Shown piece after piece: positions 15,349-22,337 of a stretch of 26,660 nt of DNA (position 1 is its first letter; each line of letters begins with the position of its first letter). The position numbers were made by a program, and so were the translations under genes. Source of the stretch: Bacteroidota bacterium. Lineage in GTDB: Bacteria; Bacteroidota; Bacteroidia; Chitinophagales; Chitinophagaceae. The notes below the pieces were generated by a model. That model searched no databases. It worked only from the letters and a program-made list of their open reading frames with translations, and was not told the origin of the DNA. The stretch lies in NCBI GenBank assembly GCA_023418315.1, contig JAEZZY010000007.1:1-26660 (forward strand), read 5' to 3'.

Positions 15349-15379
15349 AACAGGGGGATAATCCTCCTGTTTCTTTTTA
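15349..15379 (+). terminator. Intrinsic terminator of lysS
   Basis: A stem of about 10 bp, from AACAGG to CCTGTT and including one G-T pair, has a 3-nt loop (15349-15371). It is followed by TTCTTTTTAT. It lies 40 nt past the lysS stop. Confidence 0.8.
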
Positions 15380-15431
15380 TACCCACCATCTCCTATGCAG
15401 CGTTTATTTTTTGCGTATTATTTTCGCATAG

Positions 15432-16037
15432 ATGAAAAATCTGCTGTTCCTTCTCCTGCTTCTTTTAAATGCTCCGTGCTTTTCGCAATCCTATTCCGAG
15501 GGTATTTATAGCCATCGTGAAAAATACAAACAGGATTTTCTCAGCGATGAACACAGTCCGTTAAAAGAAAGCGACACTTCTTATCTCCGGTTTTTCAAAC
15601 CTGATAAAAACTATCGTTTCACCGCCGTTTTTGAAAAAACAAACGATAGCATTCCGTTTGAAATGCCCACCCATAGCGGCAAGATAAAAATGTACAGAAA
15701 ATACGGAACGGTTCATTTTACCTTAAAGAAAAAACACTATACCCTCGAAGTCTATCAGAGCATAGCGCTGATGCAAAAAGAGGAGTGGAAAGATTATCTT
15801 TTCCTTCCGTTTTATGATCTTACGAATTATGAAACCACGTATGGCGGCGGGCGCTATCTGGATCTTTCTCTTAACGATATAAAAAACGCTACGGTGGAGC
15901 TGGATTTCAATAAATGCTACAATCCGTATTGTGCCTATGCTGCGGGGTATTCATGCCCTATTCCTCCTGCTGCCAATAAGCTGGATGTACCCATAGAAGC
16001 AGGTGAAAAATTGTTTGGAAAAGAAGTAACGGAATAA
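15432..16037 (+). CDS. DUF1684 family secreted protein
   Basis: This 201-aa protein has a signal peptide (MKNLLFLLLLLLNAPCFS, with Q next) and the full DUF1684 signature: FLPFYDLTNYETTYGGGRYLDL and, near the C-terminus, DFNKCYNPYCAYAAGYSCPIPP followed by a VPIEAGEK tail. The conserved Tyr/Cys/Pro cluster suggests a compact extracytoplasmic fold. The biochemical function of the family is not established. It lies 123 nt after lysS, beyond the lysS terminator, so it is transcribed separately. I see no exact promoter box before it. Confidence 0.9.
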   Translation: MKNLLFLLLLLLNAPCFSQSYSEGIYSHREKYKQDFLSDEHSPLKESDTSYLRFFKPDKNYRFTAVFEKTNDSIPFEMPTHSGKIKMYRKYGTVHFTLKKKHYTLEVYQSIALMQKEEWKDYLFLPFYDLTNYETTYGGGRYLDLSLNDIKNATVELDFNKCYNPYCAYAAGYSCPIPPAANKLDVPIEAGEKLFGKEVTE

Positions 16038-16042
16038 ATTTT

Positions 16043-16050
16043 TACATTTA
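16043..16050 (+). promoter_or_regulatory. Possible -7 box close to the start of the thiamine-binding gene (TACATTTA)
   Basis: TACATTTA is one base off TAnnTTTG but only 6 nt before ATG 16057, so any transcript would be leaderless. It may instead be chance in AT-rich spacer DNA. Confidence 0.3.
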
Positions 16051-16056
16051 CGCATC

Positions 16057-16353
16057 ATGTCCAATCAGATAAATCTTGCCCTACAAGTATTGCCCTTAGG
16101 CATTCCCAAAGCAGAAGCCTATAGAATGGTAGATGTGGCTATTGCGTGCATCGAAGATTCGGGGTTGCGCTATGAAGTATGTCCTTTTGAAACAGTGGTG
16201 GAAGGGGATTATGAGGAAGTAATGCAATTGGTAGAGGATATTCAGACAGCCTGCAAAAAAGCAGGCGCTACAGAATTGCTCATCAATATGAAGTTGCAGC
16301 GAAACTTTGTAAAGGACGTTACCATAGACGAAAAGACCGCCAAGTATCGGTAA
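16057..16353 (+). CDS. MTH1187 family thiamine-binding protein (DUF77)
   Basis: This 98-aa protein of the MTH1187/YkoF ferredoxin-like fold has the typical NLALQVLPLG, DVAIACIEDSGLRYEVCPFETVVEGDYEEVM and KKAGATELLINMKL. Family members form tetramers that bind thiamine or its derivatives in the cytoplasm. No thiamine biosynthesis or transport gene and no TPP riboswitch is nearby, so it may be a stand-alone binding protein. It follows the DUF1684 gene by 19 nt and could be co-transcribed with it. Confidence 0.88.
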   Translation: MSNQINLALQVLPLGIPKAEAYRMVDVAIACIEDSGLRYEVCPFETVVEGDYEEVMQLVEDIQTACKKAGATELLINMKLQRNFVKDVTIDEKTAKYR

Positions 16354-16367
16354 CCGGCGGTCCTTTT
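16335..16367 (+). terminator. Bidirectional terminator overlapping the stop codon
   Basis: The stem GACCGCC (16335-16341) / GGCGGTC (16356-16362) is followed by CTTTTT on plus and TTTTCG on minus. Its left arm is inside the coding sequence. It can serve both the thiamine-binding gene and the convergent propeller gene. Confidence 0.75.
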
Positions 16368-16389
16368 TAATGCTGTTTTTTATCCCTTC

Positions 16390-17523
16390 CTAATACGGCG
16401 AATTTCCGCTGATGGTAGAGGTATAGTTTGATTTGCCATCCAGCATATCTACCGCAGGTGAACATTCAATCAAGCCGTTGATGTTTTGTTTCCAGTTTAT
16501 ATTTCCGTTCGCAGGATCTACACAGTATAGGAATTTATCGTAGCTGCCGAAGAATAGTTTATTATCATACACCAAAGGGGAAGATTTGATAAGCCCTTTC
16601 GTTTCCGTAGTCCATTTTATAGTACCGTCTATCACGTTGATGGCATACATGTTGAAATCGTAGCTGCCTATGTAAATCGTTTGATTATGAAAATAAGGTG
16701 AGGAAGTGATGCGTTCTTTCAGCAATATAGGCTCCCAGCGGGGCAGGCCTGCAATTACATCAATGCAATAAAGGTAATTGTCATTGCTGCCGAAGATACA
16801 GTTGCCACCTACCAAAACAGGGGAAGACCATATAGAGCCGGCAGTTTGGTATTGCCAGGCTACCGTTTGGTTAAATACATTGAATTTATACATTCTGCCG
16901 TCAAGCCCGCCGATATAGACGAAGGTATCGGCTATGGCCGGGGAGGAAATGAACGGACCGCCTGTGCCGGGGTCGAATGTCCATATCTGCACACCGTCTT
17001 CTTTATCCAGCCCATATACTTTACCGTCATTACAGCCAAAAATCACGACCGTATCAAAAATGATAGCGGAAGAAAAAACACCTGAACCAACACCGGTTTT
17101 CCACTCCAGTGTATCGGCAGCCAAGTCGAAGGCATACATGTTATTATCGCCTGCGCCTATATACATAAAATCTCCGTCGGACGTAGGAGTAGCCCATATT
17201 TGTCCTTCCAGAAAATAGGTTTTAACCAGGGTACCGTGCTTTGCATCCAGCTTAAAAATGCGTCCGTTTTCGGTAGGTACAAACACCCAGTCTTTCCATA
17301 CCATAGGCGATCCATAGATGCCTCCGTCCGTAAAAAATTCCCATTTTTTAGTACCTGTAGAAGGGTCTAATGCATAGAGATGCTGGTTTTGACTGCCTAT
17401 GAAAATAGAAGGCGTGAAGGTTTCTTCCAGCGGCTCATCAGGACTAAAATCTTTTTTACAAGATGAGAAGGTGAATATTATGGCGACAAGGGAGAGAACT
17501 AACTGCGTATAACGATTCTGCAT
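16390..17523 (-). CDS. PQQ-repeat beta-propeller lipoprotein
   Basis: This 377-aa lipoprotein has lipobox FSSC (C22) followed by KKD. Eight propeller repeats are marked by segments such as LYALDPSTGTKKWEF, MYAFDLAADTLEWKT, VYGLDKEDGVQIWTF, MYAINVIDGTIKWTT and YCVDPANGNINWKQ; one (KLDAKHGTLVKTY) lacks the Trp. This is the BamB/PQQ-like repeat architecture, but without the residues that bind PQQ in true dehydrogenases, so a binding or scaffold role is likely. BamB itself is possible but not shown; no other outer-membrane assembly gene adjoins it. Confidence 0.88.
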   Translation of the reverse strand: MQNRYTQLVLSLVAIIFTFSSCKKDFSPDEPLEETFTPSIFIGSQNQHLYALDPSTGTKKWEFFTDGGIYGSPMVWKDWVFVPTENGRIFKLDAKHGTLVKTYFLEGQIWATPTSDGDFMYIGAGDNNMYAFDLAADTLEWKTGVGSGVFSSAIIFDTVVIFGCNDGKVYGLDKEDGVQIWTFDPGTGGPFISSPAIADTFVYIGGLDGRMYKFNVFNQTVAWQYQTAGSIWSSPVLVGGNCIFGSNDNYLYCIDVIAGLPRWEPILLKERITSSPYFHNQTIYIGSYDFNMYAINVIDGTIKWTTETKGLIKSSPLVYDNKLFFGSYDKFLYCVDPANGNINWKQNINGLIECSPAVDMLDGKSNYTSTISGNSPY

Positions 17524-17540
17524 AATGCCTGTAAGTTGAT

Positions 17541-17548
17541 AAAATATA
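17541..17548 (-). promoter_or_regulatory. Possible -7 box for the PQQ-propeller gene (TATATTTT)
   Basis: TATATTTT on the minus strand is one base off TAnnTTTG, 17 nt before the ATG at 17523. The DNA here is AT-rich, so the match is weak. Confidence 0.3.
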
Positions 17549-17597
17549 TTGTTGCAAAATAGGGGTTTTCCCGTTTTATTGCAAGGGTTAGTAAAAT

Positions 17598-17633
17598 AAA
17601 AAATCCGATCTTTTTTAGAAGACCGGATTTTTT
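17598..17633 (-). terminator. Intrinsic terminator after hpf
   Basis: AAAAAATCCG pairs with CGGATTTTTT across an inner TCTT/AAGA stem with one A-C mismatch, 19 nt after the hpf stop. U-tracts on both strands allow bidirectional action. It separates hpf from the propeller gene. Confidence 0.8.
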
Positions 17634-17652
17634 ATCTCATCGGTTTGGCAGG

Positions 17653-17952
17653 TTAGGCTACCAGCTTTTGTTTTTGGCGTTTCAGCCGGTTGGCCATAGA
17701 GTCGAGCGCCCTGTCAAAAGATTCTTCAAAAGTCTTACTACTGTGCTTTACAAAATAGGAGTGCTTGGGCACATATACTTTAATCTCGGCGATTTTGTCT
17801 TTTATATTATGTGCCACATTATCGAGTTTGAGGTAGATGTCCACATTCACGATCTGGTCATGAAAAGTACTCAGCTTGGCAACTTTCTTATTGACGTGTT
17901 CTAATAATTTGGAATCTGCATCAAAGTGCACGGTTTGAATTTGCACGTTCAT
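17653..17952 (-). CDS. hpf: Short ribosome hibernation promoting factor
   Basis: This 99-aa protein of the short HPF/RaiA family binds the decoding centre of the 30S subunit and inactivates ribosomes in stationary phase or stress. It shows the beta-alpha-beta-beta-beta-alpha order: VQIQTVHFDADSKLLEHVNKKVAKL, VNVDIYLKLDNV, DKIAEIKVYVPK, and the final basic helix FEESFDRALDSMANRLKRQK. There is no C-terminal dimerisation domain, so it is the short type. It starts 55 nt after xerC in a cluster with rpsU, and ends at a strong terminator. Confidence 0.93.
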   Translation of the reverse strand: MNVQIQTVHFDADSKLLEHVNKKVAKLSTFHDQIVNVDIYLKLDNVAHNIKDKIAEIKVYVPKHSYFVKHSSKTFEESFDRALDSMANRLKRQKQKLVA

Positions 17953-18007
17953 AATTGATAACTTTTAATGGTTAAGAAATAAATCGGGTAAAGTTTTACA
18001 TCATAGT

Positions 18008-18898
18008 TTAGCTTCTTGGATGGTTCAATTTATGGATTTCTTTTAGTTTTTCAATGTTATTATGAGTATAAATTTGTGTGGCTGCCAGGCTGCTGTGTCC
18101 TAAAAGATCTTTTATTGCCTGGATGTTTGCTCCGTTGTTCAGCAAATGCGTGGCAAAACTATGGCGGAGTATGTGCGGGCTTTTTTTCTTCAAAGTCGTT
18201 ACTTCTTTCAGGTGGTTTTTTACAACCCTGTAAATATAATTGGAGTAAAGCGGCTTGCCGTTTTCCAACACCAGTAATTGAGGCACAGTCCTAAGTCCCA
18301 TTTTTTTCTTTTCGGCTATGTATTCCTCTATTTGTTTGAGTGTCAAGATACCTATGGGAATCAACCTCTCTTTGTTTCCTTTCCCCAATACCCGTATCTG
18401 TTTCAGGCTCCATTCGATATCGGTTTCTTTCAATTGTGCCAATTCGTTGCGCCGCATCCCGGTCTGGTATAGCAATTCGCAGATAAGCCTGTCCGTAAAT
18501 CCCTTAAATCCTTCGCCGAATGTCATTTCTTCCAATAAAATTTCTGCTTCTTTCTCTTTCAGATATTGAGGTAGGCGTTCTTCTTTACGCAATCCATGCA
18601 ACTGTTTTACCGGATTTACAGACATTATTTGCTGTTTTAACAGAAAACGAAAAAAAGAGCTGAGCGAAGCCATTTTCCGGTTGAGGGTAGTTTCTTTTAC
18701 AGCATCTCCCTTCAGCTTTGCCAAAAAACTACGGATATGGAAACGGGTAACGGCAGGAAGATCAATCGAATCAAATTCGGTGGCAAGGTACCCGGAAAAC
18801 TGTATCAGGTCTTGCTCATAGGCAATAAGGGTATGGTGCGAAACTCTTTTTTCGAAACGGAGGTACTGAATAAAATCCTTAATGCAGGAATCGTTCAT
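18008..18898 (-). CDS. xerC: Tyrosine recombinase XerC/XerD-like
   Basis: This 296-aa site-specific recombinase has a SAM-like N-terminal core-binding domain (residues 1-90) and a catalytic domain with R149 (TGMRRNEL), the Lys segment GKGNKER near 172-178, H242 and R245 (HILRHSFATHLL), H268 (LLGHSS) and nucleophile Y277 (IYTH). The size fits chromosome-dimer resolvases rather than phage integrases. The context rpsU-xerC-hpf, seen in many Bacteroidota, supports the chromosomal XerC role. No attachment site or cargo was found. Its ATG follows directly after the T-tract of a terminator, so expression depends on read-through or an unseen promoter. Confidence 0.95.
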   Translation of the reverse strand: MNDSCIKDFIQYLRFEKRVSHHTLIAYEQDLIQFSGYLATEFDSIDLPAVTRFHIRSFLAKLKGDAVKETTLNRKMASLSSFFRFLLKQQIMSVNPVKQLHGLRKEERLPQYLKEKEAEILLEEMTFGEGFKGFTDRLICELLYQTGMRRNELAQLKETDIEWSLKQIRVLGKGNKERLIPIGILTLKQIEEYIAEKKKMGLRTVPQLLVLENGKPLYSNYIYRVVKNHLKEVTTLKKKSPHILRHSFATHLLNNGANIQAIKDLLGHSSLAATQIYTHNNIEKLKEIHKLNHPRS

Positions 18899-18944
18899 AA
18901 AAACAAAAACTCGTCTTGTAAATATAAGACTTTACAAGACGAGT
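18899..18944 (-). terminator. Perfect 14-bp terminator between rpsU and xerC
   Basis: ACTCGTCTTGTAAA (18909-18922) pairs exactly with TTTACAAGACGAGT (18931-18944) around an 8-nt loop. On the minus strand it is followed by a T-rich run (TTTTTGTTTT) that ends exactly at the xerC start. It probably ends most rpsU transcripts and lowers xerC-hpf expression. Confidence 0.85.
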
Positions 18945-18979
18945 CGTCAAAAAATATAGTTAATTAAAACTGCGGGCTA

Positions 18980-19177
18980 CTACAACTCTACTTTTCCGGA
19001 AAGGATCTGTTGCTTGTAGATAGCTTTCAGCACTTGTGTACGGCGGCGTACAGAAGGTTTGGTAAAAGCCTGACGGTCGCGAAGCTGATTTAATGTACGA
19101 GATTTTTCGTATTTTTTCTTGTACTTTTTCAGCGCTTTGTCAATGTTTTCGCAGTCTTTAGAATCAATAATCAACAT
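18980..19177 (-). CDS. rpsU: 30S ribosomal protein bS21
   Basis: This 65-aa basic protein matches bS21: MLIIDSKDCENIDKALKKYK, then RQAFTKPSVRRRTQVLKAIY. In Bacteroidota ribosomes bS21, with bS18 and bS6, holds the anti-Shine-Dalgarno tail of 16S rRNA and blocks its use (established for Flavobacterium). The start is ATG 19177; the frame open further upstream is spurious. Unusually, the gene itself has a strong Shine-Dalgarno site, compatible with autoregulation. A near-perfect promoter lies upstream and a terminator follows 35 nt after the stop. Confidence 0.96.
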   Translation of the reverse strand: MLIIDSKDCENIDKALKKYKKKYEKSRTLNQLRDRQAFTKPSVRRRTQVLKAIYKQQILSGKVEL

Positions 19178-19186
19178 AGTTTTTAT

Positions 19187-19194
19187 ACCCCCTT
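19187..19194 (-). promoter_or_regulatory. Strong Shine-Dalgarno of rpsU (AAGGGGGT)
   Basis: AAGGGGGT differs from the full anti-SD complement AAGGAGGT by one G, which still pairs with U. It lies 9 nt before the rpsU ATG. It is the longest such site I see in the window. Confidence 0.7.
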
Positions 19195-19209
19195 TTGGTT
19201 TTGGGATGG

Positions 19210-19241
19210 CAAAGGTAGTGATTTTATATAATAGGAACAAA
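19210..19241 (-). promoter_or_regulatory. rpsU promoter (TTTG-N20-TACCTTTG)
   Basis: On the minus strand TTTG (19241-19238) and TACCTTTG (19217-19210) are separated by 20 nt, the full Bacteroidota consensus, and leave a short leader of about 30 nt that contains the Shine-Dalgarno site. Confidence 0.75.
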
Positions 19242-19367
19242 TTGTTTTGAAAAATGTTTTTACTGCTTGTGCTTAGGTTAAAATTAAAAAGCCTGCTGCC
19301 GGTGAAATAAATGCTTCCGAAATTATTGTACTTTGGTTCGGATAACCATAAGGTTGAAATTTTTTGA

Positions 19368-20348
19368 ATGAATACGATAAAACGAATTGCCGTCTTGACA
19401 TCCGGCGGCGACAGCCCCGGCATGAATGCGGCGATAAGAGCCGTGGTACGCACCGCTTTATATCATAACATAGAGGTATTCGGCATCCGGCGCGGCTATC
19501 AGGGAATGATAGACGGCGATATATTCCAAATGCACACCACCGATGTTTCCAACATTATCCAGCGGGGCGGCACCATTCTCAAAACGGCTCGCAGCAAGGA
19601 ATTTATGACGGATAAAGGTCGTGAACACGCCTATACCCAATTGCAAAAACATCAGATTGACGCACTGGCACTCATAGGCGGTGATGGTACCTTCCGCGGT
19701 GCCGTAGAATTTTTTAAAACCTATGATATACCGGCTATCGGCTTACCTGGCACTATAGATAAAGACCTTTCCGGAACCGATTTCACCATTGGTTTCGATA
19801 CGGCAGTAAATACAGCGGTAGAAGCAATCGATAAAATACGGGATACGGCAGAGGCGCATGACAGGCTTTTCATTATCGAAGTAATGGGGCGTGATGCGGG
19901 TTATATAGCGCTCAACAGCGGTATCGCTTGCGGTGCGGAAGACATTCTTATCCCCGAAACTAAAACGCATGTGGAAGAAGTGCTGAAGAAAATAGAATGC
20001 AACGAGCGGCGGAAGAAAACAGTGAATGTATTAGTTGTAGCCGAAGGGGATGATTTCGGCGGTGCGGATGAAATGATGCAACTGATTAAAACGAAATTTC
20101 CGCAACTGGATGCGCGGGCTACTATACTGGGGCATATCCAAAGAGGCGGCTCACCCACCTATGCAGACCGGGTATTGGCAAGTCGCTTGGGCTATGCGGC
20201 CGTAAAAGCATTGCTACAGGGAGAAAAAATGAAAATGGTAGGCATTATTCACGATAAAATAGCGCTTACCCCTTTTGAAAATGTAGGAAAACAACACGCC
20301 AAACTAAGCAAGGATATGGTGGAAATGATAAAAGTGCTTGCGATATAG
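19368..20348 (+). CDS. pfkA: 6-phosphofructokinase, ATP-type
   Basis: This 326-aa glycolytic enzyme phosphorylates fructose-6-phosphate. The N-terminal GGDSPGMNAAIRAVV is at 13-27. The nucleotide site GGDGTFRGA has Gly at position 107, the feature of ATP users rather than pyrophosphate users. The catalytic segment reads GTIDKD (128-133) where most PfkA enzymes have TIDND; the catalytic Asp is kept and the Asn is Lys. MGRDAGYIAL and the ligand part ILGHIQRGGSPT are intact. The length is normal. A TACTTTG at 19329-19335 may be its promoter, one base short of consensus. Confidence 0.96.
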   Translation: MNTIKRIAVLTSGGDSPGMNAAIRAVVRTALYHNIEVFGIRRGYQGMIDGDIFQMHTTDVSNIIQRGGTILKTARSKEFMTDKGREHAYTQLQKHQIDALALIGGDGTFRGAVEFFKTYDIPAIGLPGTIDKDLSGTDFTIGFDTAVNTAVEAIDKIRDTAEAHDRLFIIEVMGRDAGYIALNSGIACGAEDILIPETKTHVEEVLKKIECNERRKKTVNVLVVAEGDDFGGADEMMQLIKTKFPQLDARATILGHIQRGGSPTYADRVLASRLGYAAVKALLQGEKMKMVGIIHDKIALTPFENVGKQHAKLSKDMVEMIKVLAI

Positions 20349-20373
20349 CCCGCATTTTAGGATACCCAAACGG

Positions 20374-21174
20374 TTACCATTCTTCTTCTACCATTTCTTT
20401 TTCCTTTACCGAGTGCTGGGCTAAAGCCGCATTGGGCAATACCGTGTTTTTAGGGCGAATATGAATGATGCCTATTTTATCCAGCAGATAGATGACCGGA
20501 TATACCGGGTCTATTTCATGCCAGCGATAGCCGAAGTTCACACTGGAGGGGCGTTTATGGTGATTGTTGTGATAGCTTTCGCCAAGCATCAAAAAATCTA
20601 CTACCAAGAGGTTTTCCGCAGTATTCTTCATTTGGAAATTTTCATAGCCGAATTTATGCGCAAACCAGTTTACTACCGCACCATGTACCGGGCTCATCAA
20701 GATTTGCACCGGCAGCAAAAGCCATAGCCAGGGAGAAGTAGCAAAAGCAGCATAGAATGCTATGTAGAGCGCTACCCATACCAAGCGGGTGATACGATGA
20801 CCGGCAAATTTATCAAAAGCAGGCCAGTCGGGTACGTTCTTCAGAAATTTGGAGTCCACCTGCATTTTATATTCATTGACATCCCTATAAAACACGTAGG
20901 TTTTCCACATCATGTCAAAGATATTTTTGGAATAGGAAGGCGAATGCGGGTCTTTATCCGTATCGGCATAGGCGTGGTGCATCCGGTGCATAATGGCGTA
21001 AGCCCGCGTACTGAGGTAAGAAGAACCCTGAAATAAAAAAGTGAGTACAAAGAAAAAACGCTCCCATCCTTTACTCATCGTAAAAGCGCCGTGTGCTGCA
21101 TATCTGTGTTGGAAAAAGGTTTGACAAAAAAGAGAAAGATACCAATGGGCAATGAAGAAAATAAGAATAGCCAT
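20374..21174 (-). CDS. Acyl-CoA/fatty-acid desaturase, membrane di-iron type
   Basis: This 266-aa integral membrane desaturase (from ATG 21174) introduces a double bond, probably delta-9, into acyl chains using O2 and a di-iron centre. All three His boxes are present: HRYAAH (23-28), HRMHH (63-67) and HNNHH (202-206). Hydrophobic segments lie at about 1-20, 38-58, 128-165 and 185-198. The tail is Glu-rich (KEKEMVEEEW). TTG 21204 is an alternative start, but it lies in a promoter-like box. It is on the same strand as the DUF445 gene, 100 nt downstream, probably transcribed on its own. It should adjust membrane fluidity. Confidence 0.94.
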   Translation of the reverse strand: MAILIFFIAHWYLSLFCQTFFQHRYAAHGAFTMSKGWERFFFVLTFLFQGSSYLSTRAYAIMHRMHHAYADTDKDPHSPSYSKNIFDMMWKTYVFYRDVNEYKMQVDSKFLKNVPDWPAFDKFAGHRITRLVWVALYIAFYAAFATSPWLWLLLPVQILMSPVHGAVVNWFAHKFGYENFQMKNTAENLLVVDFLMLGESYHNNHHKRPSSVNFGYRWHEIDPVYPVIYLLDKIGIIHIRPKNTVLPNAALAQHSVKEKEMVEEEW

Positions 21175-21201
21175 ACCGCTCTGTTCGTTGAAAAAATTTT
21201 G

Positions 21202-21209
21202 CAAGATTA
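21202..21209 (-). promoter_or_regulatory. Putative -7 box for the desaturase (TAATCTTG)
   Basis: TAATCTTG on the minus strand has one mismatch to TAnnTTTG and lies 27 nt before ATG 21174. It overlaps the alternative TTG start. Confidence 0.4.
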
Positions 21210-21274
21210 CGGAATGTAAGTGGAAAAACCTTATAGGTGGCTATAGAGTTTGTCTTGATGCGCTCTGTAAAATT

Positions 21275-21868
21275 CTATATCATCGTAATCAAGATCTGCA
21301 ACAATCCGATCATAAAACCCAGTACTCCGCCGATGATTTCCACAAATCGAAACTCCTTGCTCATAATCCCTATAAGGATTGCTTCCAGCTTGTCGGAAGA
21401 AAAATCCCTTACTTTTTCGGTTACTATTTTTTCGATGTCTATCTGAGCGCTAAGGTTTTCGGTAAATTTTCCGATCAGTTGCGGCAGCAGCACTTCTATC
21501 TCCTCCATCAATCCTTCTTTCAGTTTTTGCATCGTTCCTTCCCCTACAAACATAGAGATTACGGGTAGTTTTTCTTTTAATTTTTCGTGAAGAAAATGAT
21601 CAATATGCTGCTCTATGAAAGGCGTTAGTTTTTTGAGGTTTTGCGGATCGTTGATGCGCATAGCTATTTCATCGAAATGCAATAATTCATTGGCTACCGT
21701 AGCGCCTAATTTCTGTGCGAATTGTTTTTGACGTTTAGGAAAAATACCGTGAAAACTAAGGAATAGAATGCGCTTTGGCTCTTTCGGATGAAAAAGCATT
21801 TTTATAGCGATCCAATTGGTGAACCAGCCGATGAATGCCGAAATGAACGGAATGAGATAGATAATCAT
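21275..21868 (-). CDS. DUF445 family membrane protein
   Basis: This 197-aa protein has one hydrophobic helix at each end (IIYLIPFISAFIGWFTNWIA and IIGGVLGFMIGLLQILITMI) with a soluble, charged helical middle. This hairpin-like layout with GWFTNWIAIKMLFHP and GIFPKRQ is the hallmark of DUF445 (YheB-like) proteins. The function is unknown. The middle domain may form a coiled coil on one side of the membrane. A near-perfect promoter precedes it. Confidence 0.9.
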   Translation of the reverse strand: MIIYLIPFISAFIGWFTNWIAIKMLFHPKEPKRILFLSFHGIFPKRQKQFAQKLGATVANELLHFDEIAMRINDPQNLKKLTPFIEQHIDHFLHEKLKEKLPVISMFVGEGTMQKLKEGLMEEIEVLLPQLIGKFTENLSAQIDIEKIVTEKVRDFSSDKLEAILIGIMSKEFRFVEIIGGVLGFMIGLLQILITMI

Positions 21869-21876
21869 GAGGGGTG

Positions 21877-21910
21877 CAAATGTAAGACAGAGGCGTAAAA
21901 ATCAGTCAAA
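21877..21910 (-). promoter_or_regulatory. Promoter of the DUF445 gene (TTTG-N22-TACATTTG)
   Basis: TTTG (21910-21907) and TACATTTG (21884-21877) on the minus strand are 22 nt apart. The box is only 8 nt from ATG 21868, so the mRNA would be almost leaderless. Confidence 0.6.
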
Positions 21911-21984
21911 GCAAACCGGCTGATTTTTGTTTTCAAAATCCGGAATAAATTTTTTTTGGACTTTTTATTAAAAAATAGCTTTAT

Positions 21985-21992
21985 TAGATTTA
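21985..21992 (+). promoter_or_regulatory. Putative -7 box for the 103-aa orphan (TAGATTTA)
   Basis: TAGATTTA is one base off TAnnTTTG and 21 nt before ATG 22014, the spacing seen for other genes here. Confidence 0.4.
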
Positions 21993-22013
21993 CGCGAAAA
22001 AAATACAACTGCT

Positions 22014-22325
22014 ATGTGCAAAAGCTCTATCGGCGAATTAAAATTATCACCTATTAAAGACGAAGGGAAATTCGTTTTCATCAATAATGAGGTCCGCATG
22101 AACGGCAAGGTAAACAAAGGGGATATGGTAAAAATTTACCTTAGCCACTATGAAACTAAGGACGGAACGTACCATCTAACCGAAAATTCCCGGCCGTTTT
22201 CCAAATTGACCGTCAGGGGCAATTCAGTTTTATTTGAAACGCAAAAAGAATATGCAGACCTTAATGAGTTTTACAACGATGTAACCGATTTTTACAAAAA
22301 CCAGTTCTACTTCGGAGATAAATAA
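22014..22325 (+). CDS. Hypothetical 103-aa protein
   Basis: I do not recognise this protein. It is a small soluble protein without signal peptide or membrane helix, with a Cys at position 2 and a predominantly beta N-terminal half (GKFVFINNEVRMNGKV, GDMVKIYLSHYETKDGTYHL, KLTVRGNSVLFET). It ends in an aromatic helix (NEFYNDVTDFYKNQFYFG). Codon use and base content look like the neighbours, and it has a promoter box, so it is probably a real gene. It converges on the AIM24-family gene with a gap of only 12 nt. Confidence 0.7.
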   Translation: MCKSSIGELKLSPIKDEGKFVFINNEVRMNGKVNKGDMVKIYLSHYETKDGTYHLTENSRPFSKLTVRGNSVLFETQKEYADLNEFYNDVTDFYKNQFYFGDK

Positions 22326-22337
22326 GGGACGCTGCTG

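Noticed and set aside
16000..16056. TPP riboswitch before the thiamine-binding gene
   Set aside because: The gap to the previous gene is only 19 nt and no CUGAGA-type motif is present.
18008..18898. Integrase of a mobile element
   Set aside because: The tyrosine recombinase is XerC-sized, sits between rpsU and hpf, and no att sites or cargo genes were found.
19178..19453. N-terminal extension of rpsU to 157 residues
   Set aside because: bS21 is about 65 residues and the promoter and Shine-Dalgarno site lie within this stretch; it also overlaps pfkA on the other strand.
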